A DNA stretch of 64,000 nucleotides from Paracidovorax wautersii. Its GTDB lineage: Bacteria > Pseudomonadota > Gammaproteobacteria > Burkholderiales > Burkholderiaceae_C. Shown piece after piece: positions 53,045 to 62,238 of this stretch. The DNA lies in contig NZ_JAVIZX010000001.1 in NCBI RefSeq assembly GCF_031453675.1, forward strand, positions 4,238,001 through 4,302,000, written 5' to 3'. The position numbers and the translations under genes were made by a program. Position 1 is the stretch's first letter, and the number at the start of each line of letters is the position of its first letter. Below the pieces are notes generated by a model. The model had not been told where the DNA came from and searched no databases. It worked only from the letters and a program-made list of their open reading frames with translations.

Positions 53045-53832
53045 TGCATCACCACGAAGACGATGGAGCCGTTGTCGATCATCACGAAGATGAAAGTCGG
53101 CACGCCGCTTTTGAACACGATTCCGGCAGCGCTGGGGGTGGGCCACAGCGTGCCATCAGCCTTGCGCCAGCCTCCATTGGGGCCGACTGCGGGCCATGAG
53201 CCAGTGCGCCCCGCCAAGCCCTCGCAGCGCAGACGCACCGCCGCAGAGACAACGCCTGCGGGCAGGTTGGCAAACGCTACGGTGTAGTTGCCCAGCACGT
53301 TGAAGCGCTGCACGCTGCCGGCCTGCACGTTGATGGTGGCCGTGCCGTTGGCCGCGATGTCGCCCAGGTCCACGAAGGGCGAGACCATGCGCGTGACCAC
53401 GGCTCCGTCCTTGTCGGCCTTGCCCTGGATGGCCGGCAGCGTGGCTGGGTTGATGAAGACCGGCTGATTGGCAGCGCTGGCGACCAGCATCCATCCGGGA
53501 GTGCGTGCCGGTAGGCCTGCGCCGTTCTGCGCGAGGATCGCAGCGGTCTCCGCAGCCTCCTTGGCGGCAACCGCCGCCGCTGCGTCGCCGGCCACCTGGC
53601 CTGCCGCCTCATTGACGGCGGTAAGCACCTCGCCAGCAGCGTCTGCAGCGGCGAAGGCCTCGCCGGCGTTGTGCGCCACGTTCATTGCCACGGCCAGCAG
53701 CTCGCCGTTGAACGTGACCGACATGTGCGTGCCAAAGTTGTAGGCGCTCTGGTTGTACGTGCCCGCCGCACGCTCCGACAGGGCCGGAAAGTGCGGGACA
53801 GGCGTCATCGACGGAACGGGTTGGATGGCCAT
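53041..53832 (-). CDS. Phage tail fibre protein, membrane-independent
   Basis: A 263-residue structural protein. It starts MAIQPVPSMTPVPHFP and has helical, alanine-rich repeats (AAGEVLTAVNEAAGQVAGD, AAAAVAAKEAAETAAILAQ), typical of a trimeric shaft. A compact C-terminal part follows (GSVQRFNVLGNYTVAF through IDNGSIVFVVMQ). The start at 53832 overlaps the upstream stop by one base. The gene is between the tail protein and the Gly-rich fibre and belongs to the tail tip. Confidence 0.7.
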   Translation of the reverse strand: MAIQPVPSMTPVPHFPALSERAAGTYNQSAYNFGTHMSVTFNGELLAVAMNVAHNAGEAFAAADAAGEVLTAVNEAAGQVAGDAAAAVAAKEAAETAAILAQNGAGLPARTPGWMLVASAANQPVFINPATLPAIQGKADKDGAVVTRMVSPFVDLGDIAANGTATINVQAGSVQRFNVLGNYTVAFANLPAGVVSAAVRLRCEGLAGRTGSWPAVGPNGGWRKADGTLWPTPSAAGIVFKSGVPTFIFVMIDNGSIVFVVMQ

Positions 53833-54770
53833 CAGATGTTGCCCTTTATGTTGAGTTGGAGCGATGCGATGCCGTAGCTGTCGGGCGAGATGGAGCCCGT
53901 GACGAAGCCCAGCGTGTTGAGGTAGCCGTAGCGCGGCAGATCGGATGCCTCGAAGGGCACAGCCACATCGAGGATTTCGCCCAGCACGGCGTCGGCGTAC
54001 ATGGCCTGATCGCCGCTGAGCTTCACGCTGCACGACACGTCGCGCGAGCTGCCGCGCTTGACGGTGGTGTAGGTGCCGTCGCTGGCGTACTCGCGGTAGG
54101 TGTAGCTCTTGCGCTCGGTGCGCGCGCCATACTCCACGCCGCCCAGTTCGCTGTCGCCGATGAGCTGGCGCCAGTCGCCCAGCTTGATGTCGCCAATGGC
54201 CACGGCCGCGCCGCCGGCGGCTTCCACCGTGATGGTGACTTCCGCGCCCGGCAGGATGGGCAGATCGTCCATGCCCACTTGGTCCACCATGGGCAGGTTG
54301 GTGAACAGCAGTTCGTAGAGGCCAGCGGCCTGCGCGAACAGGCTGAAGGTCTGCGTCTTGACCACCGTGCCGCCAGGCGAATCCCGCACGGTGATCGTGC
54401 AGGTGTCGCCCTCGGGCCCGTAGACCTTCACCGCGCCGAAGAACCCGGGCTGGATCACGTAGCCGATCGAGCCCGTGCCGCGCGCCTTGGTGGAGGTGTA
54501 GTCGTCAAACGGCGCCATGCGGTCCGTGGGTCCACTGCGGATCCAGTAAGCACCATCGACCTCGGGCAGCGCTGTGCGGCCGGAGTGATCCTGCCGGGCG
54601 AGCCAAATGGAGCCATTGGAAGTGCGCTCGTTGCCGGCGGTATAGGCGGCACCCGATACCCAAGCCACCTCGCCATTGGCGGTGTTGGGCTCGGGCACCG
54701 TCGTTCCGGCTTTCACCATGCCGGCCACAATCTTCACGGGGACCATTACCCGGGCTGCGGTCTTGCTCAT
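53832..54770 (-). CDS. Phage tail protein with carbohydrate-binding-like domain
   Basis: A 312-residue protein. Its N terminus (VMVPVKIVAGMVKAGTTVPE) leads to a carbohydrate-binding-like module: WVSGAAYTAGNERTSNGSIW and ALPEVDGAYWIRSGPTDRMA, then FDDYTSTKARGTG. Beta-sandwich regions follow, ending with QLNIKGNI. This combination is found in tail-tip proteins of siphophages infecting proteobacteria. It is encoded between the tape measure and fibre genes. Its ATG overlaps the tape measure stop. Confidence 0.7.
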   Translation of the reverse strand: MSKTAARVMVPVKIVAGMVKAGTTVPEPNTANGEVAWVSGAAYTAGNERTSNGSIWLARQDHSGRTALPEVDGAYWIRSGPTDRMAPFDDYTSTKARGTGSIGYVIQPGFFGAVKVYGPEGDTCTITVRDSPGGTVVKTQTFSLFAQAAGLYELLFTNLPMVDQVGMDDLPILPGAEVTITVEAAGGAAVAIGDIKLGDWRQLIGDSELGGVEYGARTERKSYTYREYASDGTYTTVKRGSSRDVSCSVKLSGDQAMYADAVLGEILDVAVPFEASDLPRYGYLNTLGFVTGSISPDSYGIASLQLNIKGNI

Positions 54771-57700
54771 GCCATGGCCTCCTTGATGGCCTGGGCCAGC
54801 TGCTTGACGTTCATGATCTCGGCGCGCTGCGCGTTGCCCCCATCGGTGGAGCTGTCTTGCTGGGTGGCCATCTGGTCGTTGCTGTCCTCGATGGCAGCAA
54901 GGCGCTGCTCGAGCCGCTCGATCTGCGCGCTGACGGTTTGCAGGGCCTGCACCACCTGGGCGCTGCCGTTGTCGCCGCCGCGCATGGCGGCCGCAATCTG
55001 CTGCTGGTTCCAGATGCGCGCAGGCCCCGTGGCTTCGATCTCCCAGCCGCGCTCACCCACCACCCGCAGGCCGCCTGCGTGGTAGCCGCCTTCGGCGAAC
55101 GCCGGCAGCTTGATGCCGTAGTTCTTCTCCCACAGCGCGCGCAATTCGGGGATGCGCTTGGCCACCTCGACCAGCGACTCACCAGCGCGGATGTAGCTGA
55201 CGATTCCATCGGCACCGGTAAAGGCGGCCATGTTGTTGTTCAGCTTAGTGAAGCTCGCGCCGTTGAACGATGCGTCCGTGTACTTGTTGCCGACCTTGCC
55301 GAAGCCGGCCAGGTCGTTGAAATACGCGTCGTAGTCCGCCTGCATCTTGGCGAACGACTCCGCCACCGTCTGCGCCGCACCACGATCCGCGCCCTGGTAG
55401 CCCTTGCCCAGGATCTCATAGAGCGCCCCGGCAAAGCCGGTCAGATTGGCGTTGAGCGCCTGAAGCTCCGACACGGAGGCATTGGCCGCCGCGGCAATGG
55501 ACTCCTGCAGGCTGGCTTGTGCTTCGCTGGTGCTGAGCACGCTCGCCAACTTCGCCTCCGCCAGTACGCGGTCGCGCAGGTACTCAGCCTGCGTCGCGGT
55601 CCCGGCCTTGCTTGCCTCCAGGAATGCATCCGCTGCACTGCCCAGCTTGCCCGCGGCTGTCGAATCGCCGCCAAGGGCTGCGATGGTCAGTGAGTCAAAC
55701 TCCGCCTTCGTCGCTGCATAGCGTGCTGCGGGGTCCATTTGGGCCGTGGTCTGCTCGCGCAGGCGGTCGAGAGACGATTGGATGCTGCTCGCCGCGCTGC
55801 GCCACGATGCGGCAGCCGCCTGCGCTGCGCTTGCCTGGGCTTGCGCTGCCGCCTGGGCCTGCGCGCTCACCGAGCCGAACATCTTGTCGATGGCCGCCTG
55901 GGCGTCGTTGACATAGCCCTGCTCCGCAGCCTTGCGGTCCACATCGGCAAAGTAGGCATCCGCGCCTGCCTGCAGCGCTGCAGCGGCGTCGATGATGGCC
56001 CAGATATCTCGTTGGATGCCCTGCGCGGCGGGACCAAACTGCTCCAGTGCCGCCAGCTCGCGTTGCCGCTCGATGGCCACGGCCGCCAGCTCGTTGCCCT
56101 GCGCGCGCAGCAGCTGGATCTGCAGGTCTTGCTCTTTGGACCGCGATGCCTCCGCTTGACGCGCTTGCGCCGCCGCTGCCGCCGCCGCTGCCGCCGCCGC
56201 GTCTTCGGCGGACTGCGTGATGCCGGCAAATGCGCCGGACAGCTGGATGAGCACGGCCCAGGCCTTGCGGCCGGCTTCCGTCGTCAAGTCCAGCGCCTCG
56301 GCCTGAGCACGCCACTGGGCGCGCGCATCGGCGGCGTCGATGTCGGGCAGCGTCAGGTCCAGCTTGTCGAGCGCGGCCTGCAGTTGGCGCTCCATCGCGG
56401 CGCGCTGCTCGTCCTCCGAGTAAAAATTCTGGAAATAGCTGCCCGTCGCCGAATTGAATCCATCCGCCCCGCCGAACAGATCGACCAGCTGGCTCGCCAT
56501 ATCGGCGCCGGCCAGGCTGGAGGCGTAGAGCGTCTGGCTGAGATTTTCAAAGACGCCATTGACGGCCGACAAGCTTCCCGACAGCCGCCCAAGGGTCTGC
56601 ACGGCGGTTTCACCATTGCGTGTGAACTCCGTGGTGCCCAGGGTCTGCGACGACAGCGATTCCGCGATCTTTTCAAACTCAGCCTTCAGCGCATTCTGAA
56701 TGCCAGCCTCGTCCAGGCCGTTGAAGCTGATCTTGATCGAGGCGGTGAAATTGTCGATGGCGTCCGTGCCCAGGCCCAGGATCTTCGCCATCTCCGAGGT
56801 GCCGGCCTGCAGCGCGCCGAATTGGTCAGCCAGACCAGAGCGCAGGTCTTCGTCCAGCTCGCCGTAGCGGGTCTTGTTCGACCGAAACAGGCCTCCCTTG
56901 TAATACTGGTACGTGCGGCCCTCGAAGTCGGTTTCGCCACCGAACGTGCCTTCGATGCCTTGGTCCTTCAACTTGCGGCCAAACAACCCGCTGATGATGT
57001 CGCCGCCGAAGAGCGCGCCCACGCCGGCAAGGGCCCAGCCCCAACCGGGAATGGCTCCAAGCGCCCCCGCTATTCCGCCCGCCGCTGGCGGAGCGCCTGC
57101 AGCTGCGGCAAGAGTGCCAGCAGGCAACGCGGTGGCCGTGCCTGCAGCAGCCGCTGCATTGGCGGCCACTGCGGCCTGAGCTGCTGCCTGCGCCCCTGTG
57201 GCCACACCCGCCCACATGCCATTGGCCGCAGCCAGCGCACCGATGGCATCGCCACCGATCATGCCCACTGCGTTCGCGTAGCCTAAGGACGCCATTGAGG
57301 CGCCTGCAGATGCTCCGAAGAGCGCCTGGCTTCCAGCTCCAAACAGGGAGTTGATGTTGCTGGCCGACTGGACCGCGCCCATGACTCCACCGCCACCCGA
57401 CGAACCAGCACTCCCCAGGCCCAAGGCGCCCATCGCACTTCCGACTCCCATCTGCACGACAGGCTGCAGCACCAGCGTGGCAAACAGGCGCTTGAGGTAC
57501 TGCGCCGCGTCCTTGCCGCCGCCCATGATGTAGTCGGCCAGGGTGTCGCTGATGGTCTGCGACGTTTTCTCCCAAGCTCGCGCCGCGTCTTCGGCTGCGC
57601 GGTCGTTGGCTTCGCGCGCAGCCTTCGTACCCATCAGGCCCAACAACTCCCTGCGCGCCTTGATCTCGCGCTGCAGGTTGTTCCAGCCCTCCGACCCCTC

Positions 57701-59632
57701 GTAGAAGCCGGCTTGCTTTTCTTCCAGCCGAGCAATCGTCACCAGTTCGACGGCCTCCGCCAGGCTGATGTTCAGCGACCGCGACATCGCAATCGCTTCC
57801 TCTTCGTCCTTCATGGACGTGATGCGGTCCTTCACGGAATCGACCGCCTTCTGCGCGGCCTGCTCCTGCGCACGAATCCACTCGTCAATGCCGTCCGCTT
57901 CCTTCTTGCGCGCGGCTGCGATCTGCTGCGCCGTCTTCATCGCATCGGCGGCGGCCTTGTTGCGGGCCTCTTCGGCGGCGAGTGTGTCCACCAGAGCGAG
58001 CGCTGACGCGCGGTGCGCGCCGACCAGCTCCTGCTCCACACGGATGCGTAGCTTCTGCGACTCGGTCAGCTTCTCGCCGCTGGCGAGCTCTTCGCGCTCT
58101 TGGGCGATCTTTTCCGAGATGGTCTTGGTGAGCGACTCGTAGGCGCGCGCCTCCTTGTCAATCGTGTCCTTGCGGCCGCCATCACCGCCACTGGCCGGGC
58201 TGGCTTTCGGCGCGGCAAGATCGACCCGGCGCGGGTCATTCGCGGCGGACGCATTGCGCGTCGCCCACTTCGCGTACTCCTCCTGCGCCTTCCGAGCGCC
58301 CAGGATGCGCTCCGTTGTCGCATCGACTTGGCGCCGCGCTTCTTCGGCGTCCGCCACCATTTGCTCGCGGATGGCGCGCACCCCTGCAAAGTTGAATTGC
58401 GCCGCTGCCGCTGCTTGGGCTGCAAGGCCGCCAATCTCATTCCCGACCTGCGTCAGGACATAGGCCACATTTACCCCCAAGACCGCGACCGTCTCAAACA
58501 CTGTCGCGATCCCGTCTTGGATGGTCTTCAGGGCCCCAAACTGCTTCCCGCTGCTGTCCGCCGCTTCACCCATGGCCCGCAGGATCGTGGTTGCGTCGTT
58601 GATCGCGCCATTTGCCAGGGTCACGCTGTCGTAGATAAGGGCGCCCGCGTTCTGCTGGTTGATAGTGCGGAACAACTCATCCCAGGTATCGCCTAGCTCC
58701 GAGATCGCGCCATCAAGCGTTTGGGCGCGCTGAACCATCGCGCCTCCGAACTCCTTGTTGCCGATGCCCTCAAGGTAGGCGGTGATTTCCTGTGCGTTCT
58801 TCCCAATGGTGGTTGTGACACCCTGGAACGTCAGCGCCACCTTCTCGCCTTCTTGCTTTACGGTGATGCCGAAGTCACGCAGACGCTCAAATTGGAAACT
58901 CGAAGCGTCGGCGACTGCTTCAATCATCTGGTTCAGGCTCTTGCCCATCGCAGATGCGGTGTTGCCAAAGCTGGTGAGCGCGGCTCGCGTTGGGTCAAGG
59001 CCCAGCGATTTCATTTTGACGAACGCCTGTGTGGCCTGCGCAAGGCCGAATGGCGTCTCTTTCGCGAAGGTTTTCAGCCATCCAAGTTCGCGCTCAGCAG
59101 CCTCACTGCTGCCAGTCACCGTGATCAAGCTGGAATTCAGAACGTCGAACTCCCGCTGTACGGCCACCAGCTTGCCGGCGAACCCATACAGGGCAGTCGC
59201 AGAGAAGGCTGCAGTGATCAGCGGTGCGAGCTTTCCCAGTTCCGTGCGCCACGAAGCCGTTGCGGTCTGTGCCTCAACCGTTTTTGAACGCACTGCATCA
59301 AGCTGATCCAGCAGTGGCCGCAGGGCAGCAGCATTGACGCCGCGCTGGCTCGCCAACGACTCCCAGTACTCGCGGCTCGACTTGCTGCCGGCCTGCTGCT
59401 CGGCAATCAGGCGCTGGATGCTCGCCTGCATGCTGCGGGTGGCGGACTCCACCTTTTTGGACGAGCGATCGGCGCCCTCTCCCATTGCGCCAAGGCCAGT
59501 ACCCGCATCCCTCCCCGTGCGTGCGGCGGCCTGCCCCAGGTCCGCCAGGGAACGCTTCACGCGATTGACACCAGCCTCGACGCCAGTAGTGTTGGCGCCG
59601 AACTGGATGTCTTCTTTCAGGTCTTCTGCCAT
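54767..59632 (-). CDS. Phage tail tape measure protein
   Basis: A 1621-residue tape measure protein that sets the tail length and is expelled during DNA delivery. The N-terminal tape-measure domain (TIGR02675-like) spans about residues 120-270 with AAERELGWLKTFAKETPFGL, QAFVKMKSLGLDPT and ASSFQFERLRDFGI. Long alanine/glutamine-rich coiled coils follow. A hydrophobic Gly/Ala stretch at about 840-900 (IPGWGWALAGVGALFGGDI) is typical. The length gives a tail of roughly 240 nm by the usual rule. The start at 59632 is chosen; tandem terminators sit directly before it, so reading through is required. Confidence 0.93.
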   Translation of the reverse strand: MAEDLKEDIQFGANTTGVEAGVNRVKRSLADLGQAAARTGRDAGTGLGAMGEGADRSSKKVESATRSMQASIQRLIAEQQAGSKSSREYWESLASQRGVNAAALRPLLDQLDAVRSKTVEAQTATASWRTELGKLAPLITAAFSATALYGFAGKLVAVQREFDVLNSSLITVTGSSEAAERELGWLKTFAKETPFGLAQATQAFVKMKSLGLDPTRAALTSFGNTASAMGKSLNQMIEAVADASSFQFERLRDFGITVKQEGEKVALTFQGVTTTIGKNAQEITAYLEGIGNKEFGGAMVQRAQTLDGAISELGDTWDELFRTINQQNAGALIYDSVTLANGAINDATTILRAMGEAADSSGKQFGALKTIQDGIATVFETVAVLGVNVAYVLTQVGNEIGGLAAQAAAAAQFNFAGVRAIREQMVADAEEARRQVDATTERILGARKAQEEYAKWATRNASAANDPRRVDLAAPKASPASGGDGGRKDTIDKEARAYESLTKTISEKIAQEREELASGEKLTESQKLRIRVEQELVGAHRASALALVDTLAAEEARNKAAADAMKTAQQIAAARKKEADGIDEWIRAQEQAAQKAVDSVKDRITSMKDEEEAIAMSRSLNISLAEAVELVTIARLEEKQAGFYEGSEGWNNLQREIKARRELLGLMGTKAAREANDRAAEDAARAWEKTSQTISDTLADYIMGGGKDAAQYLKRLFATLVLQPVVQMGVGSAMGALGLGSAGSSGGGGVMGAVQSASNINSLFGAGSQALFGASAGASMASLGYANAVGMIGGDAIGALAAANGMWAGVATGAQAAAQAAVAANAAAAAGTATALPAGTLAAAAGAPPAAGGIAGALGAIPGWGWALAGVGALFGGDIISGLFGRKLKDQGIEGTFGGETDFEGRTYQYYKGGLFRSNKTRYGELDEDLRSGLADQFGALQAGTSEMAKILGLGTDAIDNFTASIKISFNGLDEAGIQNALKAEFEKIAESLSSQTLGTTEFTRNGETAVQTLGRLSGSLSAVNGVFENLSQTLYASSLAGADMASQLVDLFGGADGFNSATGSYFQNFYSEDEQRAAMERQLQAALDKLDLTLPDIDAADARAQWRAQAEALDLTTEAGRKAWAVLIQLSGAFAGITQSAEDAAAAAAAAAAAQARQAEASRSKEQDLQIQLLRAQGNELAAVAIERQRELAALEQFGPAAQGIQRDIWAIIDAAAALQAGADAYFADVDRKAAEQGYVNDAQAAIDKMFGSVSAQAQAAAQAQASAAQAAAASWRSAASSIQSSLDRLREQTTAQMDPAARYAATKAEFDSLTIAALGGDSTAAGKLGSAADAFLEASKAGTATQAEYLRDRVLAEAKLASVLSTSEAQASLQESIAAAANASVSELQALNANLTGFAGALYEILGKGYQGADRGAAQTVAESFAKMQADYDAYFNDLAGFGKVGNKYTDASFNGASFTKLNNNMAAFTGADGIVSYIRAGESLVEVAKRIPELRALWEKNYGIKLPAFAEGGYHAGGLRVVGERGWEIEATGPARIWNQQQIAAAMRGGDNGSAQVVQALQTVSAQIERLEQRLAAIEDSNDQMATQQDSSTDGGNAQRAEIMNVKQLAQAIKEAMA

Positions 59633-59642
59633 TCGTTCGCCC

Positions 59643-59703
59643 AAAGAAAAAGCCCCACGACTTGCGCCGTGAGGCTTGAAATGAAAAACCCGCCGAAGCG
59701 GGT
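59643..59703 (-). terminator. Tandem terminators before the tape measure gene
   Basis: On the minus strand, ACCCGC-TTCG-GCGGGT (59703-59688) is followed by five T. It is followed by AGCCTCACG...CGTGGGGCT (59676-59651) and TTTTCTTT. They end the transcript of the antirepressor island. Confidence 0.8.
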
Positions 59704-59717
59704 CTGAGGACTTTCTG

Positions 59718-60029
59718 CTATCTCTTCAATTTGCCGACCATGCGACCTAGGGCGCGGCCGGCACTGACGGCCCCGCTTGACGGCCTGCGGGCCTCTGACG
59801 CGTGACCCGCAGAACTGGCAAGCGACTTGCCGACCGGCGTATCCAGTGGAACCAGCCGATCACTGCCACATGACGGGCAGACCTCATGCTTTGAAGAGAG
59901 GCGCCATATTGAGTAAATGAGCCCAGGCACGATGAAACACAGCCACAGCACTACCTCGACCATCATTGACCCACGCGCCTGCGTCTTCGATTCACCAACA
60001 GTCCCGCAATCCTTGCATGCAGTCTCCAT
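59718..60029 (-). CDS. Phage zinc-ribbon membrane protein
   Basis: A 103-residue protein with two cysteine pairs (ACKDCG near residues 4-9 and CPSC near 51-54) forming a ribbon that is split by one membrane helix (MVEVVLWLCFIVPGLIYSIW, about 23-43). The C-terminal tail is basic (SAGRALGRMVGKLKR). Small zinc-ribbon membrane proteins occur in lysogenic modules, where some act in superinfection control, but this one has no known function. It is the last gene of the arc-ant run, before the tandem terminators. Confidence 0.7.
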   Translation of the reverse strand: METACKDCGTVGESKTQARGSMMVEVVLWLCFIVPGLIYSIWRLSSKHEVCPSCGSDRLVPLDTPVGKSLASSAGHASEARRPSSGAVSAGRALGRMVGKLKR

Positions 60030-60075
60030 GTTCCCTCCTTGAAGAAGGGGAGCATGTTACCCGTCGAGCCGCACA

Positions 60076-60606
60076 TCATCGAGGGTGGAATTCCACCTCC
60101 GTCAGCGACAACCCGTCGAAAAAGCACTTCGCGAATGCTTTAGCTTGGTTCTCGGCCTCATTTGGCAGTTCGACCTCGACAGTCACGACGGTCCGCCCCG
60201 CTACGGCCCTGTACACGCTTGCGTCAGCGAAGATGCAAGGCCCATTAACCCGGGCCCTGATAGCCTCATGGCAAATCTCAACTAGCTGCTGCTCATCCAG
60301 CCACTTCGATTTCTCGTTCTGCGACACCGACTGGCGCTTGGCGAGCACTTCTTCTTCCGTGATGAAGAAGCGCTCGCCGTTGTCGCAATCCGCGAAGAAC
60401 ACGATCTTGTCGGGAGGCGTGCTTCTGGATTCGCTCAGCGCAACTGTGTGAAGTCGGTCGCATCGAGGTGAAGACGCAACAATCTCTGCCGCCGGCTGCA
60501 TCAGCTCATTGATTCGCCGGATGCCCTCATCTCCCCATGCCGCATGTGTCTTTGGATATGACTCACGGGTGATCGGCAGGACTGCACCTTCAGCTATTGA
60601 ACCCAT
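60076..60606 (-). CDS. Hypothetical phage protein downstream of the antirepressor
   Basis: A 176-residue soluble protein of no recognised family. The start at 60606 has the excellent ribosome-binding site GGAGGGGG just upstream. Regions include PITRESYPKTHAAWGDEGIR, PPDKIVFFADCDNGERFF, and LDEQQLVEICHEAIRARVNG. The mixed alpha/beta composition looks like a globular protein. It lies 43 bp after the antirepressor stop on the same strand, so it is co-expressed with it. Confidence 0.65.
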   Translation of the reverse strand: MGSIAEGAVLPITRESYPKTHAAWGDEGIRRINELMQPAAEIVASSPRCDRLHTVALSESRSTPPDKIVFFADCDNGERFFITEEEVLAKRQSVSQNEKSKWLDEQQLVEICHEAIRARVNGPCIFADASVYRAVAGRTVVTVEVELPNEAENQAKAFAKCFFDGLSLTEVEFHPR

Positions 60607-60648
60607 ACCCCCTCCATCAAGAAAGGAAGAAAGGGGCATGGTAATAGA

Positions 60649-62166
60649 TCATCGCGCCGCGCCCAGGTACTGAATTCCCGAGGGGCGCGGCAGTCCGAGC
60701 TGCTCAGGGTAGCCAATCCGGTCATACCGGTCGTTCGGGTCCAGCTTCTTGCGGAACATGATCGACAAGCCGCGCGACTGGTCGGCCCATGCCTCTGCCG
60801 TGCCGTCCATGCGCCGGAACATCCGACGGAAGTCTTCAAGCACCTGGCGCACTTCCATGAGTTCTCCAAGGGCGTCGCGCATCGCCAGAAGCCGTACGCG
60901 CACGCCCTCCACGTCATGGCCGTCTTTGCTCAGCGCCTCGACCAGTTCCATCTCCAGCGCGCGGTTCTTCGGGTCCAGCAGCCGTTTCGCCGACAGCGAC
61001 GAATGGGGGAAGGGCTTGATGCGGTCATGGGGCTCCGCAGCCGACAAGGGGAACCGGTAGCCACCTCCGCGTCGGTTGACCGCTGCAACAAGCGGGGCGA
61101 ACAACACAGCGGGCACGCCGTTTGGGCTGTCGATTTGCTTCACCCACCGGGCGACCTGTTCATTGATGGTGTTCGCGCGCTCGTCTTCCTCCACCACCTC
61201 CCACTCGGCGGCATGGCGGGCAAGGATCGAAACCGCCTCACTGAACTCGTGATCCGGTATCTGGCGATACCCTACCCTGAAGTGGGCCTTCAGTTTGCTC
61301 CAGCCTTGGCGCATGGCCAGGGCTTGGCGCGATTTTGGCAGCCGCTCGACCGAACTCGTCAGCATTAGTCGCAACGTTTCCGCCTGCTCAGCGCTGATGG
61401 TTTGGTTCGGCGCCACTGAATAGGTGGCGCGTGGATTGACCGCGATGCCATCGTTCCAGTATTGCCAGAGCACGTCGTCGCACTCGTCTTGATACTCGCG
61501 CACCTTCACACGCGCTTCCTCGCTCTTCACCTTCCCAGCCTCAATGCCAGAAAGCCATCCCGGCAGTTTGCGCAAAGGCATGCAAAGCATGTCTTGCAGG
61601 CCGCCTGGCGAAGGTATTCTCAACTCAAGAACACCCCAGCGACGGCTGTTGGCCTTGATCTTCGCGTGCTGGCCGTGCCAGGTCAGACCCATCCCCGTGA
61701 TGATCGGCTTCATCGGCGCGTAAGGCTGGGCCTGATGCTCAACGACACACAGGTCCGATCCGTGAAACGGGACGGTGATTGCCCGAATTGCGATTTCAGG
61801 GGATGTAGACGTTGACTCGCCCAAGATCGCCGATGTCGGCGCTGAGAACGAGCGTCCGGCCAAGCTTTTTGAGTCCTTCTTCGTATTCTTTGCAGTCTTT
61901 GTCTGCGACGAAGCATTCACTCCAGCTGCCATCCGGTCGCTGGAGCATCCAGCAATCGTCTTGATAGAGGGAGATGAGCAGGTATCCATCTGCGTCGTGC
62001 TCGATGGTGAATTGACGTTCTCCACCGTCTTTCTTGGCGATTGCCGCCGTCCGGCGGACTGCTTCGTGGTCTTCGAGGCTCCGAACAAGTCTCCAGACGC
62101 TTTCGGGGATTGGCTTGTGCATACAGATGATTGTGCTGCAGCGATCTGCTGGGTAGAATTCGCCAT
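60649..62166 (-). CDS. ant: P22AR_N-type phage antirepressor
   Basis: Protein that inactivates phage repressors, thereby favouring lytic growth. The antirepressor N-terminal domain spans about residues 122-240 (AIRAITVPFHGSDLCVVEHQ, PMKPIITGMGLTWHGQHAK, MLCMPLRKLPGWLSGIE, YQDECDDVLWQYWNDG). A C-terminal region of about 260 residues follows. The ATG at 62166 has a good AAGGA site 7 bases away, so I use it, but the first about 110 residues are Ser/Thr/Lys-rich and low in complexity. Another frame over the same DNA (61796-62122) looks more protein-like. A start at TTG 61824 near the domain is the alternative. Confidence 0.8.
   Translation of the reverse strand: MANSTQQIAAAQSSVCTSQSPKASGDLFGASKTTKQSAGRRQSPRKTVENVNSPSSTTQMDTCSSPSIKTIAGCSSDRMAAGVNASSQTKTAKNTKKDSKSLAGRSFSAPTSAILGESTSTSPEIAIRAITVPFHGSDLCVVEHQAQPYAPMKPIITGMGLTWHGQHAKIKANSRRWGVLELRIPSPGGLQDMLCMPLRKLPGWLSGIEAGKVKSEEARVKVREYQDECDDVLWQYWNDGIAVNPRATYSVAPNQTISAEQAETLRLMLTSSVERLPKSRQALAMRQGWSKLKAHFRVGYRQIPDHEFSEAVSILARHAAEWEVVEEDERANTINEQVARWVKQIDSPNGVPAVLFAPLVAAVNRRGGGYRFPLSAAEPHDRIKPFPHSSLSAKRLLDPKNRALEMELVEALSKDGHDVEGVRVRLLAMRDALGELMEVRQVLEDFRRMFRRMDGTAEAWADQSRGLSIMFRKKLDPNDRYDRIGYPEQLGLPRPSGIQYLGAAR
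61796..62122 (-). CDS. Small gene overlapping the antirepressor frame
   Basis: A 108-residue frame overlapping the N-terminal 125 codons of the antirepressor frame. Its codon positions fit a coding gene much better: the product (KPIPESVWRLVRSLEDHEAV, GYLLISLYQDDCWMLQRPDG, CKEYEEGLKKLGRTLVLSAD) looks globular, whereas the antirepressor frame here gives a low-complexity Ser/Thr-rich string. It has no recognisable ribosome-binding site. It ends (TGA 61796-61798) just before the antirepressor domain. The family is unknown. Confidence 0.5.
   Translation of the reverse strand: MHKPIPESVWRLVRSLEDHEAVRRTAAIAKKDGGERQFTIEHDADGYLLISLYQDDCWMLQRPDGSWSECFVADKDCKEYEEGLKKLGRTLVLSADIGDLGRVNVYIP
62131..62159 (+). 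promoter_or_regulatory. Plus-strand promoter of the sar-like antisense RNA
   Basis: TTGTGC (62131-62136) and TAGAAT (62154-62159) are separated by 17 bases: a good sigma70-type promoter on the strand opposite to the antirepressor gene. Transcription would begin at about 62166. Confidence 0.5.
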
Positions 62167-62238
62167 GTTGCTTTCCTTGTGATAGGGGTTTGCTTCAACC
62201 AAAGCCTCGGTTGTTCCACCAACCGGGGCTTTTTCTTT
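62166..62238 (+). ncRNA. Predicted sar-like antisense RNA in the arc-ant interval
   Basis: The promoter at 62131-62159 and the intrinsic terminator at 62204-62240 define a transcript of about 70-75 nt opposite to arc-ant. It covers the AAGGA ribosome-binding site of the antirepressor frame (62174-62178) and ends at the arc stop codon. In P22 the sar RNA (about 69 nt) is antisense to the ant start in the same place. This RNA is predicted from signals only. Confidence 0.45.
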
